A stretch of DNA of 62,284 nt, taken from positions 1 through 62,284 of the forward strand of contig JBHJGV010000022.1 in the NCBI GenBank assembly GCA_050331455.1, read 5' to 3'. Source of the stretch: CAYUYV01 sp050331455. GTDB taxonomy: Bacteria > Pseudomonadota > Alphaproteobacteria > JAJFIK01. Made by a program: the position numbers and the translations under genes. Under the pieces are notes generated by a model. It made no database searches, had not been told where the DNA came from, and was given only the letters and a program-made list of their open reading frames with translations. This document shows, piece after piece, positions 42,470 to 50,667 of this stretch; position 1 is the first letter of the stretch, and every line of letters begins with the position of its first letter.

Positions 42470-43588
42470 ATGACCGACCGCCCCGCGTGCCCCCGCCCTG
42501 TCGCCGGCATCGATGCCATCGCGCCCTATCTCGCGGGCAGCAGCCATGGCGCGGGCGACGGGCGGACGGTGAAACTGTCCTCGAACGAAGGCGCCCTGGG
42601 CCCGAGCCCGGCCGCCATCGAGGCCGCGCGCAAGGCTGCAGGAGACCTGACCCGCTATCCCGATCCCCATTGCGAGGGCCTGCGCGAGGCCATCGGCGCC
42701 GCTCACGGATTGGATCCCGCACGGATCGTCTGCGGCAACGGCTCCGACGAGATCCTGGCCCTGCTCGCCCAATGCTATCTCGCGCCCGGGGACGAGGCGA
42801 TCATGGCGGCCCACACGTTCGCCGTCTATGATATCGCCGCGAAAGCCAACGGCGCGGTGATCCGCACGGTGCCCGATCCGAATTTGCGCACCCGGGTCGA
42901 GGATCTCCTGGCGGCGGTCACCTCGCGCACGCGGATCCTGTTTCTCGCCAACCCTAACAATCCGACGGGCACTTATCTGACCGCGGACGAGATCCGGGCG
43001 CTGCATTCCGGTCTGCCCGAGACCGTGCTTTTGGTCCTCGACGGGGCCTATGCGGAATATGTCAGGGGCGAGGACTATTCCGCCGGTGCGGCGCTGGTCG
43101 AGGCCTATGACAATATTGTCATGACACGGACATTTTCCAAAATGCATGCGCTCGCGGCCCTGCGGCTCGGGTGGGCCTACGCATCGGAGCCCATAGCCGC
43201 CGTGTTGAACAAGGTGCGCGCGCCCTTCAACGTGAATGCGGTGGCCCAGGCGGCGGGCATTGCGGCCTTGGCGGATACCGCGCACCAGGCCGCCGTTCTG
43301 GCCCATAACGAGACCTGGCGCCCCTGGCTCACCCAGCATCTGGAAGGCCAGGGCCTTTCCGTCGTCCCGAGTGCGGCGAATTTCGTACTGGCGCGCTTCC
43401 CATCGGCTGAAGCGGCGCAGGCCTGTAACGCGGCCCTGCGGGCCCGGAACATTTTGGTTCGGCCCACCGGGTCCTTCGGCCTGCCGGACGCCCTGCGCAT
43501 CACCGTCGGGCCTGAGGAGGATCTGGGATCGCTGATGGATGCCCTGGGCGCCCTTCTGGGCCCGTCCGCGGACCGGCTCGCCGTGTGA
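42470..43588 (+). CDS. hisC: Histidinol-phosphate / aromatic aminotransferase
   Basis: 372-residue type I PLP aminotransferase. Motifs: SSNEGALGPSP, NGSDEILALL, LANPNNPTGTY, the Schiff-base Lys224 in TRTFSKMHAL, and the C-terminal Arg in DALRITVG. HisC-family proteins act on histidinol phosphate, but in a setting beside chorismate mutase they often also transaminate phenylpyruvate or hydroxyphenylpyruvate, so both activities are possible. The ATG at 42470 was chosen from family length; the 52 codons open upstream overlap the chorismate mutase gene. No tyrA-type gene follows; a repeat-rich gap does. Confidence 0.9.
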   Translation: MTDRPACPRPVAGIDAIAPYLAGSSHGAGDGRTVKLSSNEGALGPSPAAIEAARKAAGDLTRYPDPHCEGLREAIGAAHGLDPARIVCGNGSDEILALLAQCYLAPGDEAIMAAHTFAVYDIAAKANGAVIRTVPDPNLRTRVEDLLAAVTSRTRILFLANPNNPTGTYLTADEIRALHSGLPETVLLVLDGAYAEYVRGEDYSAGAALVEAYDNIVMTRTFSKMHALAALRLGWAYASEPIAAVLNKVRAPFNVNAVAQAAGIAALADTAHQAAVLAHNETWRPWLTQHLEGQGLSVVPSAANFVLARFPSAEAAQACNAALRARNILVRPTGSFGLPDALRITVGPEEDLGSLMDALGALLGPSADRLAV

Positions 43589-44042
43589 CGGCCCCCCAGC
43601 GTATACAAAAGCGGGCGCATGCAAAGGAGGGGGCAGCCCAGGGTAAGGGGATCCCCTCATACGGAAAAATATCCCGCACCTCCCTGGATCGCCGCGCTGC
43701 GCTCGCGATGACGGCGCGGTTGGGCTAGAATGCAGGGAAGACATTTAGTCCGAAATCCTCTCACCCGTCACTGCGAGGAGCGAAGCGACGCGGCAGCCCA
43801 GGGTAAGGTCACGGGGATTTCCTTGTACGGAAAAATATCCCGCACCCCCCTGGATCGCCGCGCTGCGCTCGCGATGACGAAGATGCACGGGGATAATCCC
43901 CTGGATCGCCGCGCTGCGCTCGCGATGACGAAGATGTACGGGGATAATCCCCTGGATTACCGCGCTGCGCTACGGGAGCGTTTGGGCGTGATCTGTTTGT
44001 CTTAGGTCCGATGGGACAATTAGGGTGAGTGGAGAAATGATC
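43589..44042. other. 454-bp gap built of repeats
   Basis: Filled by two copies of a block with GCAGCCCAGGGTAAGG and ACGGAAAAATATCCCGCACC (43633-43712 and 43788-43879), the second preceded by CACTGCGAGGAGCGAAGCGA, and by three units of a 51-bp repeat from 43849. It resembles the dispersed palindromic repeats reading CACTGCGAGGAGCGAAGCGA on one side and CGCGCTGCGCTCGCGATGAC on the other, typical of alphaproteobacterial intergenic repeats. No gene is supported. Confidence 0.75.
43849..43976. repeat. 51-bp tandem repeat, two full and one partial copy
   Basis: The unit beginning CCTGGATCGCCGCGCTGCGC recurs at 43849, 43900 and 43951, a period of 51 bp. The third copy has CCTGGATTACCGCG and is truncated. 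The units contain GCGATGACGAAGATG, so a plus-strand frame runs through them; this is an artefact of the period being divisible by three. Confidence 0.8.
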
Positions 44043-44480
44043 ATGCGAATAGGTCTGCCATTTCTCTTGTTGTTGGTGCTTTGTTTTACTGAGGCAAAAG
44101 CATGGCAGCCCGATGGTCTGCCATGCGGCGAGGAGGGGCCCGAAGGCACACCCTTGAAGCCCGACGGCATCCCCCTAGCGCTGAGTTCCGACGATGACAC
44201 GGTGGATGTCAGCAAAATCTACCCATCAGTCAGGGTGGCACCGACATATCCGCCCGCCCTTTTGAGTACGGTGAAAGAGGGGTCTGTGCTTCTGGCTTTG
44301 GTCCTATCCGGGCAGGGACAGCTTCTATCTGCTGAGGTCATCCATGCAAGCATGCCGGATTTTGGTCAGGCGGCGCTTGATGTGATTGATCAATGGAGCT
44401 TTTGTGTCCTACCACCGCTTAATGAGCGTGCGACCATCGCAATTAGAGCGCTTTGGCTGTTTAAGATCCAAGATGAATAA
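44043..44480 (+). CDS. Exported TonB C-terminal-domain protein
   Basis: 145 residues from ATG 44043, with GGAG 8 nt upstream. Signal peptide to about residue 21 (MRIGLPFLLLLVLCFTEAKA). The C-terminal half has YPPALLSTVKEGSVLLALVLSGQGQL and FGQAALDVIDQWSFC, which match the TonB C-terminal fold seen in energy-transducer and TonB-like periplasmic proteins. It lacks the long Pro-rich spacer and the N-terminal anchor of true TonB. It lies 640 bp upstream of a TonB-dependent receptor gene, so a link in uptake is conceivable but not shown. Confidence 0.8.
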   Translation: MRIGLPFLLLLVLCFTEAKAWQPDGLPCGEEGPEGTPLKPDGIPLALSSDDDTVDVSKIYPSVRVAPTYPPALLSTVKEGSVLLALVLSGQGQLLSAEVIHASMPDFGQAALDVIDQWSFCVLPPLNERATIAIRALWLFKIQDE

Positions 44481-44578
44481 TGTATCCGGTTGAAATCGCC
44501 GTTCAGGCTTTTTGCCGATCACCCGGCCGGCGCCGCCGAACCACTTGTGACGTCGGCGGGGGTTCGCCGGGTGGGGCA

Positions 44579-44818
44579 TCACCCTGCGGAAGGGCATAAG
44601 GGCCAAATCCCATCCGTCGCACTCATCACGTCGCCTCTGGTGAAGCCTTGGCGCTTAAGAGAGTCGTCCCGATTTTCTAGATTGATCATGTGCGAAATTC
44701 TGTCCGTTTCGGGCACAGCCGTCCCTTTATTGGTTTGCAGATTTTGGGCCTCAAACTTGTATTTAGCCAGGATTTCGGCGAAGCCACTGAAGTCCTCGCA
44801 GTGGTTCCGGAGATCCAT
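44579..44818 (-). CDS. Possible small protein, 79 aa
   Basis: An ATG at 44818 has GGGAG about 9 nt upstream and leads into 79 residues of mixed, protein-like composition (KYKFEAQNLQTNKGTAVPET and SHMINLENRDDSLKR). It has no motif or family I recognise. Its composition is less extreme than the noise frames around it, but a chance ORF remains quite possible. Confidence 0.3.
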   Translation of the reverse strand: MDLRNHCEDFSGFAEILAKYKFEAQNLQTNKGTAVPETDRISHMINLENRDDSLKRQGFTRGDVMSATDGIWPLCPSAG

Positions 44819-45042
44819 GAGAAAAGACTCCCTCGCCGACCCGGCAGAAACGGTCGAAACCGTCAATTTGGGGCTGACCCGGATCGGCGATGTCCTGTGT
44901 GCGCCGGCCGTGGATCACGGGAACGTGACCGGTCGGTAAGACCTGCACCGGACTGTGGCATTCTGGCATATCCCAACGTTTTTCCACCGTTTTGAGCCGC
45001 CCGCTGTGGTCCGCCGGCCCTTGTCACGCTGCGACGGGCGAG

Positions 45043-45064
45043 GCTTGCTAAACGTTATGCAAGC
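45043..45064. promoter_or_regulatory. LacI-type operator-like palindrome upstream of the receptor gene
   Basis: GCTTGCTAAACGTTATGCAAGC. Nine of the eleven base pairs of the dyad are complementary, with a central AACGTT around CG. The core A/T-flanked AACGTT matches the operators typical of LacI/GalR-family regulators. It ends 59 bp before the receptor ATG, a position suited to an operator in or near the promoter. No LacI-family regulator gene is in the window. Confidence 0.6.
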
Positions 45065-45123
45065 AATGGAATGGTGCTTGGATCGATAAGGGCTTCAAGG
45101 GCCTGACCAGGGGGAAGACAACC

Positions 45124-47328
45124 ATGCGGGGCGATGGTTCCCGGGCTCAGAACATGCGGTCAGGGGGTCGTCCGTACGGGGAGACCATGTCCCTTGCGGT
45201 GCAATGCATCGGCATGGCCCTTGCGGCCGTTCTCACGGTGTTGGCCATGCCATCCTTTGTTTCGGCACAGGAGGCCGACAAGGACCTGCCGGAGGTCCAA
45301 TCCGATTTTACGACCGTGATTGCCGGTGCGGGCGGGCCCGCCTGCGACGACGATCCCTGCATCATTCGGTACCCGGCTGCCTTTTTCGATCTCTATCGCC
45401 CCGTCACGGCCCTCGACATGGTGCGCAATGTGCCGGGCTTTCAGATCGACAACGGCGACTCGTCCCGGGGCTTTGCCGGGGCGGCGGGCAATGTCCTGAT
45501 CGACGGGGAGCGTCCGGCCGTCAAAAGCGACAGTGCAACGGCGATCCTGTCCCGTCTTCCGGCCAGCGCCGTTAAGGCCATCGACCTTATCCGCGGGAAG
45601 GCGGCGCAATTCGACCTGCGCGGCCAGACGGTGGCAGTCAATGTCGTTCTGAAACCCGGGGCGGCCACCGCGACGAGTTGGGAAGCGGGCCTCACATTCG
45701 ACGTGCGGGACCCCAACCTCTATCCCTTCGGCGAGATCTCGCGCAGCGGGCGCAAGGGCAAACTGCGCTATCAGGTCGGCACCGAAGTAGAACGGTTTTT
45801 CTTCCGCTCCGCCGGGCTCGAACGGGTGCTGGACGGGGCGGGCGTTGAGACGGAATCGCGTCAGGAGGCGTTTTTCGAAACGGGGGTGTCCGCACGCTTC
45901 AGCGGCAACGGCGTTCTGCCCCTGGGCAGCACCGTCATGCGCATGAACGGCACGTTGGACTTCTTCAGCGATCAGGGCGGGGAGACATCCGTCCGCACAC
46001 CCTTCGACGGTGCAACGGCGCCTTTCGTCCTGTTCCAGGGCGACCGGGACAAAGAGTTATCCGCCGAACTCGGCGGAGATATTGAGCGGCGCCTGTCGAA
46101 AACCGTCTCGGCAAAGCTGATCGGCCTTTACCGCCGGATCGATTTCGAGGAATTAGGCTCGCTGGCCTCCGCGCCAGTGGGCGCGCCCACCGTGGTCGAG
46201 ACGGAAACCGGCTTCGACACCCTGGAGACCGAAACGATCCTCCGGATCGAGATCGATTATGCCGGTTTCGAGACGCACCAGATCGAGCTGTCCGCCGAAG
46301 GCGCACTCAACACGCTCGATAGCAATTTCTCCCTGAACGCCGATGCCGGAGACGGTCTGGGCCTCCAGCCCGTGGCCGTGCCCGGCGCGCGCACAGCCGT
46401 GGAGGAACTGAGGGGCGATTTCGCCCTGTCGGATTCCTTCAGCCTGGGACCGATCTCGGTGGATGCGATCCTGGCGGCGGAGACCTCCACCATCGAACAG
46501 ACCGGAGGCTTTGAACTCACCCGATCGTTCTTTTTCGTCAAGCCCAGCCTGACCATGACCTGGTCCCCGTCCGAGAAGACACAACTGCGCCTGTTCGGCG
46601 CCCGGGAAGTGGGGCAGCTCGATTTTTTTGACTTTGTCAGTTCCGCCGATCTTGGCGACGTGGAGCTGTCCCTGGGCAATCCCGACTTGGCACCGGAGCT
46701 GACCTGGGCCATCGAGGCGGCCGTTGAGCAGCGCTTCGGCCAGATCGGCGCGTTCACCTTCACGGCCTTCTATGACTGGATTTCCGACGTGTCCGACCTT
46801 TTGCCCCTGGGCGGCGTGCTCGAGGTGCCGGGCAATATCGGCGATGGCTGGCGCCGCGGCATCCAGGTCGAGGCGACACTGCCTTTGGATCGGATTTTCC
46901 TGCGCAATGGCCGCTTCGACATCACGGGACGATATCAGGACTCGGAGGTGACCGATCCCGTCACCGGGCTTGAGCGTCCCTTGTCCGGGGAACGCGAATG
47001 GAGTGTGCAGCTCGATTTCCGCCAGGACCTCACGCGCCAGCGCTGGGCCTGGGGCTGGGATCTCGACCTGTTCGCCCGCGAACCGTTTTTCGGTCTTGAC
47101 GAGTTGGATCTTCAGCGCCGCACCGGCGACCTCGATGCTTTCATCGAAACGACCCGGTTCTGGGGGATGCGGATGCGTTTGGGCGCCAATAATCTGTTCA
47201 ACCAGGGGCGGGACCGCAGCCGCGCCGTCTTCGCCGGCGCTCGGGGCAACGCCCCGGTGGCCTTCAGCGAGATCCGCGACCGGGACTGGGGCCGTTCGGT
47301 CTTCCTGGCCTTCAGCGGTACGTTCTAG
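45124..47328 (+). CDS. TonB-dependent outer-membrane receptor
   Basis: 734 residues. Signal peptide (hydrophobic about residues 29-45, cleavage after SAQ near 48), then a plug domain (about 60-170; YRPVTALDMVRNVPGFQID, SSRGFAGAAGNVLIDGERP, IDLIRGKAAQFDLRGQTVAVNVVLK) and a beta-barrel of some 20 strands ending in the terminal Phe (LAFSGTF). It imports a bulky substrate across the outer membrane with energy from TonB; substrate unknown. ATG 45124 has GGGGGAAGA upstream. A second ATG at 45187 has GGGGAG three nt before it and is an alternative with a shorter leader. A LacI-type palindrome lies just upstream. Confidence 0.92.
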   Translation: MRGDGSRAQNMRSGGRPYGETMSLAVQCIGMALAAVLTVLAMPSFVSAQEADKDLPEVQSDFTTVIAGAGGPACDDDPCIIRYPAAFFDLYRPVTALDMVRNVPGFQIDNGDSSRGFAGAAGNVLIDGERPAVKSDSATAILSRLPASAVKAIDLIRGKAAQFDLRGQTVAVNVVLKPGAATATSWEAGLTFDVRDPNLYPFGEISRSGRKGKLRYQVGTEVERFFFRSAGLERVLDGAGVETESRQEAFFETGVSARFSGNGVLPLGSTVMRMNGTLDFFSDQGGETSVRTPFDGATAPFVLFQGDRDKELSAELGGDIERRLSKTVSAKLIGLYRRIDFEELGSLASAPVGAPTVVETETGFDTLETETILRIEIDYAGFETHQIELSAEGALNTLDSNFSLNADAGDGLGLQPVAVPGARTAVEELRGDFALSDSFSLGPISVDAILAAETSTIEQTGGFELTRSFFFVKPSLTMTWSPSEKTQLRLFGAREVGQLDFFDFVSSADLGDVELSLGNPDLAPELTWAIEAAVEQRFGQIGAFTFTAFYDWISDVSDLLPLGGVLEVPGNIGDGWRRGIQVEATLPLDRIFLRNGRFDITGRYQDSEVTDPVTGLERPLSGEREWSVQLDFRQDLTRQRWAWGWDLDLFAREPFFGLDELDLQRRTGDLDAFIETTRFWGMRMRLGANNLFNQGRDRSRAVFAGARGNAPVAFSEIRDRDWGRSVFLAFSGTF

Positions 47329-47620
47329 ACACGGCTGATCGGACACGGCCCCTGACGATCCCTTTCCATCCGTCAACGGATGAGAGCGGCGAAGGGACCG
47401 GTCCGCTCACCCGTTGACGGCAGGGCCGCGTTTCGGCGCGGCCGCGCGTGGGCGAGAGGGTCCGCACCGCTTCCCCTTGTCGCGCAGCCCCCTGCCCGGT
47501 GTCCTGAAGCCGCGTGGCCCCCTGACGTGTGATCCCGTCCCGTTCTGGCGGGCCCTTGCGTCTCAGTCTCAAATACGGCTTGAGTCTCCGTCGTGACATC
47601 GACACGGAAGGACCCCGGCC
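47329..47620. other. 292-bp gap with a hairpin
   Basis: Contains GGCCGCG / CGCGGCC (47424-47430 and 47437-47443), a stable 7-bp hairpin, but no T-run or gene. It follows the receptor gene and may be where its transcript ends. Confidence 0.4.
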
Positions 47621-48802
47621 ATGGATGCGATCACGCCTGACGCGGTGACGCCGGTCGTCGCCGCGAGCGCGGCGGGGAGCGATGGTGTCAACCGCGCTGC
47701 CCCGGCCGGCCGGGCCGACGCCAAGCTGCATTTCGAAGGGGTGACCCGTCATTACGGCAGCCGCGAAGCGGTCCGAGGCCTGACCCTCAGCGTGGCCCCG
47801 GGGGAGGTGGTCTGTCTCCTGGGCGCGTCGGGTTGCGGGAAATCGACCAGCCTGCGCATCGCCGCGGGCGTGGAGCGCCAGACGGCGGGCCGCGGGGTTA
47901 TCGACGGGCAGGAGGTGGCTGGCCCCGACCGGTTCATGCCGCCGGAGGCGCGCAATGTGGGCCTGATGTTCCAGGATTATGCCCTGTTTCCCCATATGAG
48001 CGTGTTCGACAATGTGGCCTTCGGCCTGTCCGATCTTACGCGTGGGGAGCGTCGCCGGCGGGTGATGGAGGCCCTGGAGCGCGTTCATATGGAGGCGTTC
48101 GCCGAACGGTATCCGTCGGACCTGTCCGGGGGCGAACAGCAGCGCGTCGCCCTGGCCCGGGCGCTGGCCCCGCGGCCCGGCGTGCTTTTGATGGACGAGC
48201 CCTTTTCGGGCCTTGATGTGCCCAAGAGAGACCGCATCCGGGACGAGACCTGGTCGCTTCTGAAGGATACGGGCACGGCGACCCTGCTCGTCACCCACGA
48301 CCCCAAGGAAGCCATGCGCATGGCGGACCGCATCGCCCTGATGCGGGCGGGCCGCCTCGTCCAGCTCGACGCACCCGACGCGATTTACAACGCGCCCGTG
48401 GATGCCGAGGCCGCCTCGTTTTTTTCGGATCTGAACATTTTCCGATCCACCGTGCTTCAGGGCGTCGCCGCGACGCCCTTCGGCTCCGTGGCCGTCGCCG
48501 GCCAGCCCGATGGCACGTCCGTAGAAATCATGGCCCGGCCCCACGCCATCGATGTGGTCCCAGCCGAGGCCCGGGGACAGAACGGCGCCGTCGCCGCCGT
48601 GGTCCGACGGTCCATTTTACTGGGTCCGGAAAGTCTGATCGAAGCAGCGCTTGCGCCGTCCGAGACCATCCCCGCCGGCGCCAACGATCCCGTGACGGTC
48701 CGGGCCATGGTGCCCGGCACGGTGTTGCCCGCGCCGGGGGTTTCCTTGGGCCTGCGCCTCGATCCGGCCGCCATGTTCGTCTTTCCTGGTCCACGCGGAT
48801 GA
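47621..48802 (+). CDS. ABC transporter ATP-binding protein, FbpC/PotA-like
   Basis: 393 residues. Walker A GASGCGKST (residues 68-76), Q-loop FQDYALFP, signature LSGGEQQRVAL (168-178), Walker B VLLMDEP (188-194), D-loop SGLD, and switch His226 in VTHDPKEAM. The C-terminal TOBE-type region (about 280-390) is as in iron(III)/sulfate/spermidine importer ATPases. The first ~34 residues (MDAITPDAVTPVVAASAAGS) are a disordered, Ala/Val-rich extension. There is no permease or substrate-binding gene beside it; tatA comes 128 bp downstream. A cytoplasmic motor protein of a transporter encoded elsewhere. Confidence 0.93.
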   Translation: MDAITPDAVTPVVAASAAGSDGVNRAAPAGRADAKLHFEGVTRHYGSREAVRGLTLSVAPGEVVCLLGASGCGKSTSLRIAAGVERQTAGRGVIDGQEVAGPDRFMPPEARNVGLMFQDYALFPHMSVFDNVAFGLSDLTRGERRRRVMEALERVHMEAFAERYPSDLSGGEQQRVALARALAPRPGVLLMDEPFSGLDVPKRDRIRDETWSLLKDTGTATLLVTHDPKEAMRMADRIALMRAGRLVQLDAPDAIYNAPVDAEAASFFSDLNIFRSTVLQGVAATPFGSVAVAGQPDGTSVEIMARPHAIDVVPAEARGQNGAVAAVVRRSILLGPESLIEAALAPSETIPAGANDPVTVRAMVPGTVLPAPGVSLGLRLDPAAMFVFPGPRG

Positions 48803-48930
48803 AGCGCCGCGCCGGCGATTGCGCCGCCGACGGGGTTTTGCCAAAGTCCGGGGCATTGCAATGCACCGCCCCTTGACCGGTGTCGATTGGCCCCTCATGC
48901 AGGGTAGGCCGCGCACCAGGGAGAGCTATC

Positions 48931-49164
48931 ATGAGCCTTAGTATCTGGCAGATCGCCATCGTGGCCGTCCTGGTCGTTCTGCTGTTCGGCCGCGGACGGA
49001 TTTCCGGCGTCATGGGCGATGTGGCGAAAGGCATCAAGACCTTCAAAAAGGGCGTTGCCGACGATGATGAAGCGGATGCGCCCGCCAAACGTGTCCCGGC
49101 CTCGGGCGAGGATGCGATGGTCGATCCGCAACGGTCCACTGAAACCGGCACCCCCCGCCCCTGA
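48931..49164 (+). CDS. tatA: Sec-independent protein translocase TatA
   Basis: 77 residues. A single N-terminal transmembrane helix (about 4-20, IWQIAIVAVLVVLLFG) is followed by the FGRGRIS hinge, the amphipathic helix GDVAKGIKTFKKG, and an acidic C-terminal tail. TatA forms the pore-lining ring of the twin-arginine translocase with TatC. GGGAGAGC precedes ATG 48931. Genes tatA, tatB and tatC follow closely, with gaps of 21 nt and a 4-nt overlap. It is preceded by a stretch that also encodes an antisense-like frame and is not a gene. Confidence 0.95.
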   Translation: MSLSIWQIAIVAVLVVLLFGRGRISGVMGDVAKGIKTFKKGVADDDEADAPAKRVPASGEDAMVDPQRSTETGTPRP

Positions 49165-49185
49165 ACGCGTCTGAGGACCGGAACC

Positions 49186-49758
49186 ATGCCCACGATCGGC
49201 GGCCTTGAAATGCTGATTATCGCGATCGTCGCCATCGTCGTGGTTGGACCGCGCGATCTGCCGAAAATGCTGCGCGATGTCGGCCAGTTCGTGGGCCGGC
49301 TGCGCGGCCTGTCCCGGGACTTCACGGACAGCATCCAGGACATGGCGACGGATATCGAGCTGGAGGATATGCGCCGCTCCATCGAGAGCGTGCGGGACCC
49401 GGTCAACTCGATCAAACGGGAGCTTGAGGAGACGCTGGACCCGACCAGCGGCCAGGCCCGCGAGACCTCAAAGACCGCCAAACCCTCGGCCATCACGGCT
49501 GCACCGGATGGTCCTGACGGGGGCGCGCCGGTCCCGTCGCCTTCCGCCACCGATCCGTCTGCCGGTGAGCCCCTCGATGACAGTCTGGGCGTGCCGGAGC
49601 CGGGTGGAGACGCATCGCAAAAAACAGGGCCTGACGACGACGCGCCATCCGGCCAGACTTGCCCGTCCGCGGATGCCGAAACAGCGTCTGCGCCGGCGCA
49701 CGGCGCCGCGCAGAATACCGCGTCGTCTGACGATAAAACACGGGTGTCCGCGCCATGA
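49186..49758 (+). CDS. tatB: Sec-independent protein translocase TatB
   Basis: 190 residues. N-terminal membrane helix (LEMLIIAIVAIVVVGPRDL), followed by the amphipathic helix with RDVGQFVGRLRGLSRDFTDS, a helical segment rich in acidic residues and a Pro/Ser/Ala-rich C-terminal tail (about 95-190) of low complexity. TatB forms the initial substrate-binding complex with TatC. The stop overlaps the tatC start (ATGA), so translation is coupled. The tail is longer than in most TatB proteins. Confidence 0.94.
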   Translation: MPTIGGLEMLIIAIVAIVVVGPRDLPKMLRDVGQFVGRLRGLSRDFTDSIQDMATDIELEDMRRSIESVRDPVNSIKRELEETLDPTSGQARETSKTAKPSAITAAPDGPDGGAPVPSPSATDPSAGEPLDDSLGVPEPGGDASQKTGPDDDAPSGQTCPSADAETASAPAHGAAQNTASSDDKTRVSAP

Positions 49759-50552
49759 CGATGCTTGAGACGACACGGGCCGATGACGACCTGGAGGCCA
49801 GTCGCGCGCCCCTGCTCGATCACCTGGTCGAACTGCGCAGCCGACTGATCAAAGCCCTGATCGCCATGGCGGTGGCCGTTGGGATCTGTTTTTTCTTCGC
49901 GGAAGACCTCTACGGGATCTTGACCCTGCCGCTCGCCCAGACCCTCGAAGGCGAGGGCCGGCGCATGATTTTCACGGCGCCCCAGGAAGCGTTCTTCACC
50001 TATATGTGGGTGGCGGTGTTTGCCGGCGCCTGTATCGCCTTTCCCATCGTGGCGACCCAAATCTGGCTGTTCATCGCACCGGGCCTTTACAAGAACGAAC
50101 GCGGCGCGATCCTGCCGTTCATCCTGGCCACACCGATCCTGTTCGCCCTGGGTGTGTCCCTCGTCTACTTCTTCATCATGCCTATGGCGCTGACCTTCTT
50201 CGCCGGTTTCGAAAAGACGGCGTCGGAGGGCATGCTCCCCATCCAGCTTGAAACCCGGGTCAGCGAATATCTCAGCCTGTCCATGACGCTGATGTTCGCC
50301 TTCGGTCTGGCCTTCCAGTTGCCGGTATTGCTGACCCTTATGGGCCGCGTCGGTCTCGTCTCGGCGGACTTTCTGCGCCGGCAGCGGCGCTTCGCGATTG
50401 TCGGCATTTTTGCAGCGGCGGCCATCCTGACCCCGCCCGATCCCATGAGCCAGATCGGCCTTGGGCTTTCGATCATGCTGCTCTATGAGCTCTCGATCTT
50501 TGCCGTGGCCTCCTTTGAGCGCAAACGCGCGGCTGAGAGCGAGGACCCCTGA
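49755..50552 (+). CDS. tatC: Sec-independent protein translocase TatC
   Basis: 265-residue integral membrane protein with six transmembrane helices. The N-terminus (ASRAPLLDHLVELRSRLIKA) and the motifs PQEAFFTYMW, GLYKNERGA, FEKTASEGMLPI are those of TatC, which recognises the twin-arginine signal peptide. A 4-nt overlap with tatB. The C-terminal helix reaches RKRAAESED at the end. Tat-exported proteins of this organism would include periplasmic oxidoreductases. Confidence 0.97.
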   Translation: MTMLETTRADDDLEASRAPLLDHLVELRSRLIKALIAMAVAVGICFFFAEDLYGILTLPLAQTLEGEGRRMIFTAPQEAFFTYMWVAVFAGACIAFPIVATQIWLFIAPGLYKNERGAILPFILATPILFALGVSLVYFFIMPMALTFFAGFEKTASEGMLPIQLETRVSEYLSLSMTLMFAFGLAFQLPVLLTLMGRVGLVSADFLRRQRRFAIVGIFAAAAILTPPDPMSQIGLGLSIMLLYELSIFAVASFERKRAAESEDP

Positions 50553-50667
50553 TCAACTGGACCGGCCCCCGACACTCGTATAGACCCGGCTGTCATGGAG
50601 CGGTCCCCAGCAGGCCGCTCCCAAATCCCGCGCGCCCGAACCGGGCAGAGCCAGAAGGGGGTGAGCC

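Larger units (their letters stand above)
44481..45123. other. 643-bp gap upstream of the receptor gene
   Basis: Holds a weakly supported small minus-strand ORF (44579-44818) and, close to the right end, the LacI-operator-like palindrome (45043-45064) and the GGGGGAAGA ribosome site of the receptor. Nothing else is seen. Confidence 0.5.

Noticed and set aside
44490..44939. 149-residue plus-strand ORF upstream of the receptor gene
   Set aside because: It overlaps a slightly better minus-strand candidate, has no ribosome site or motif, and has the composition of non-coding sequence.
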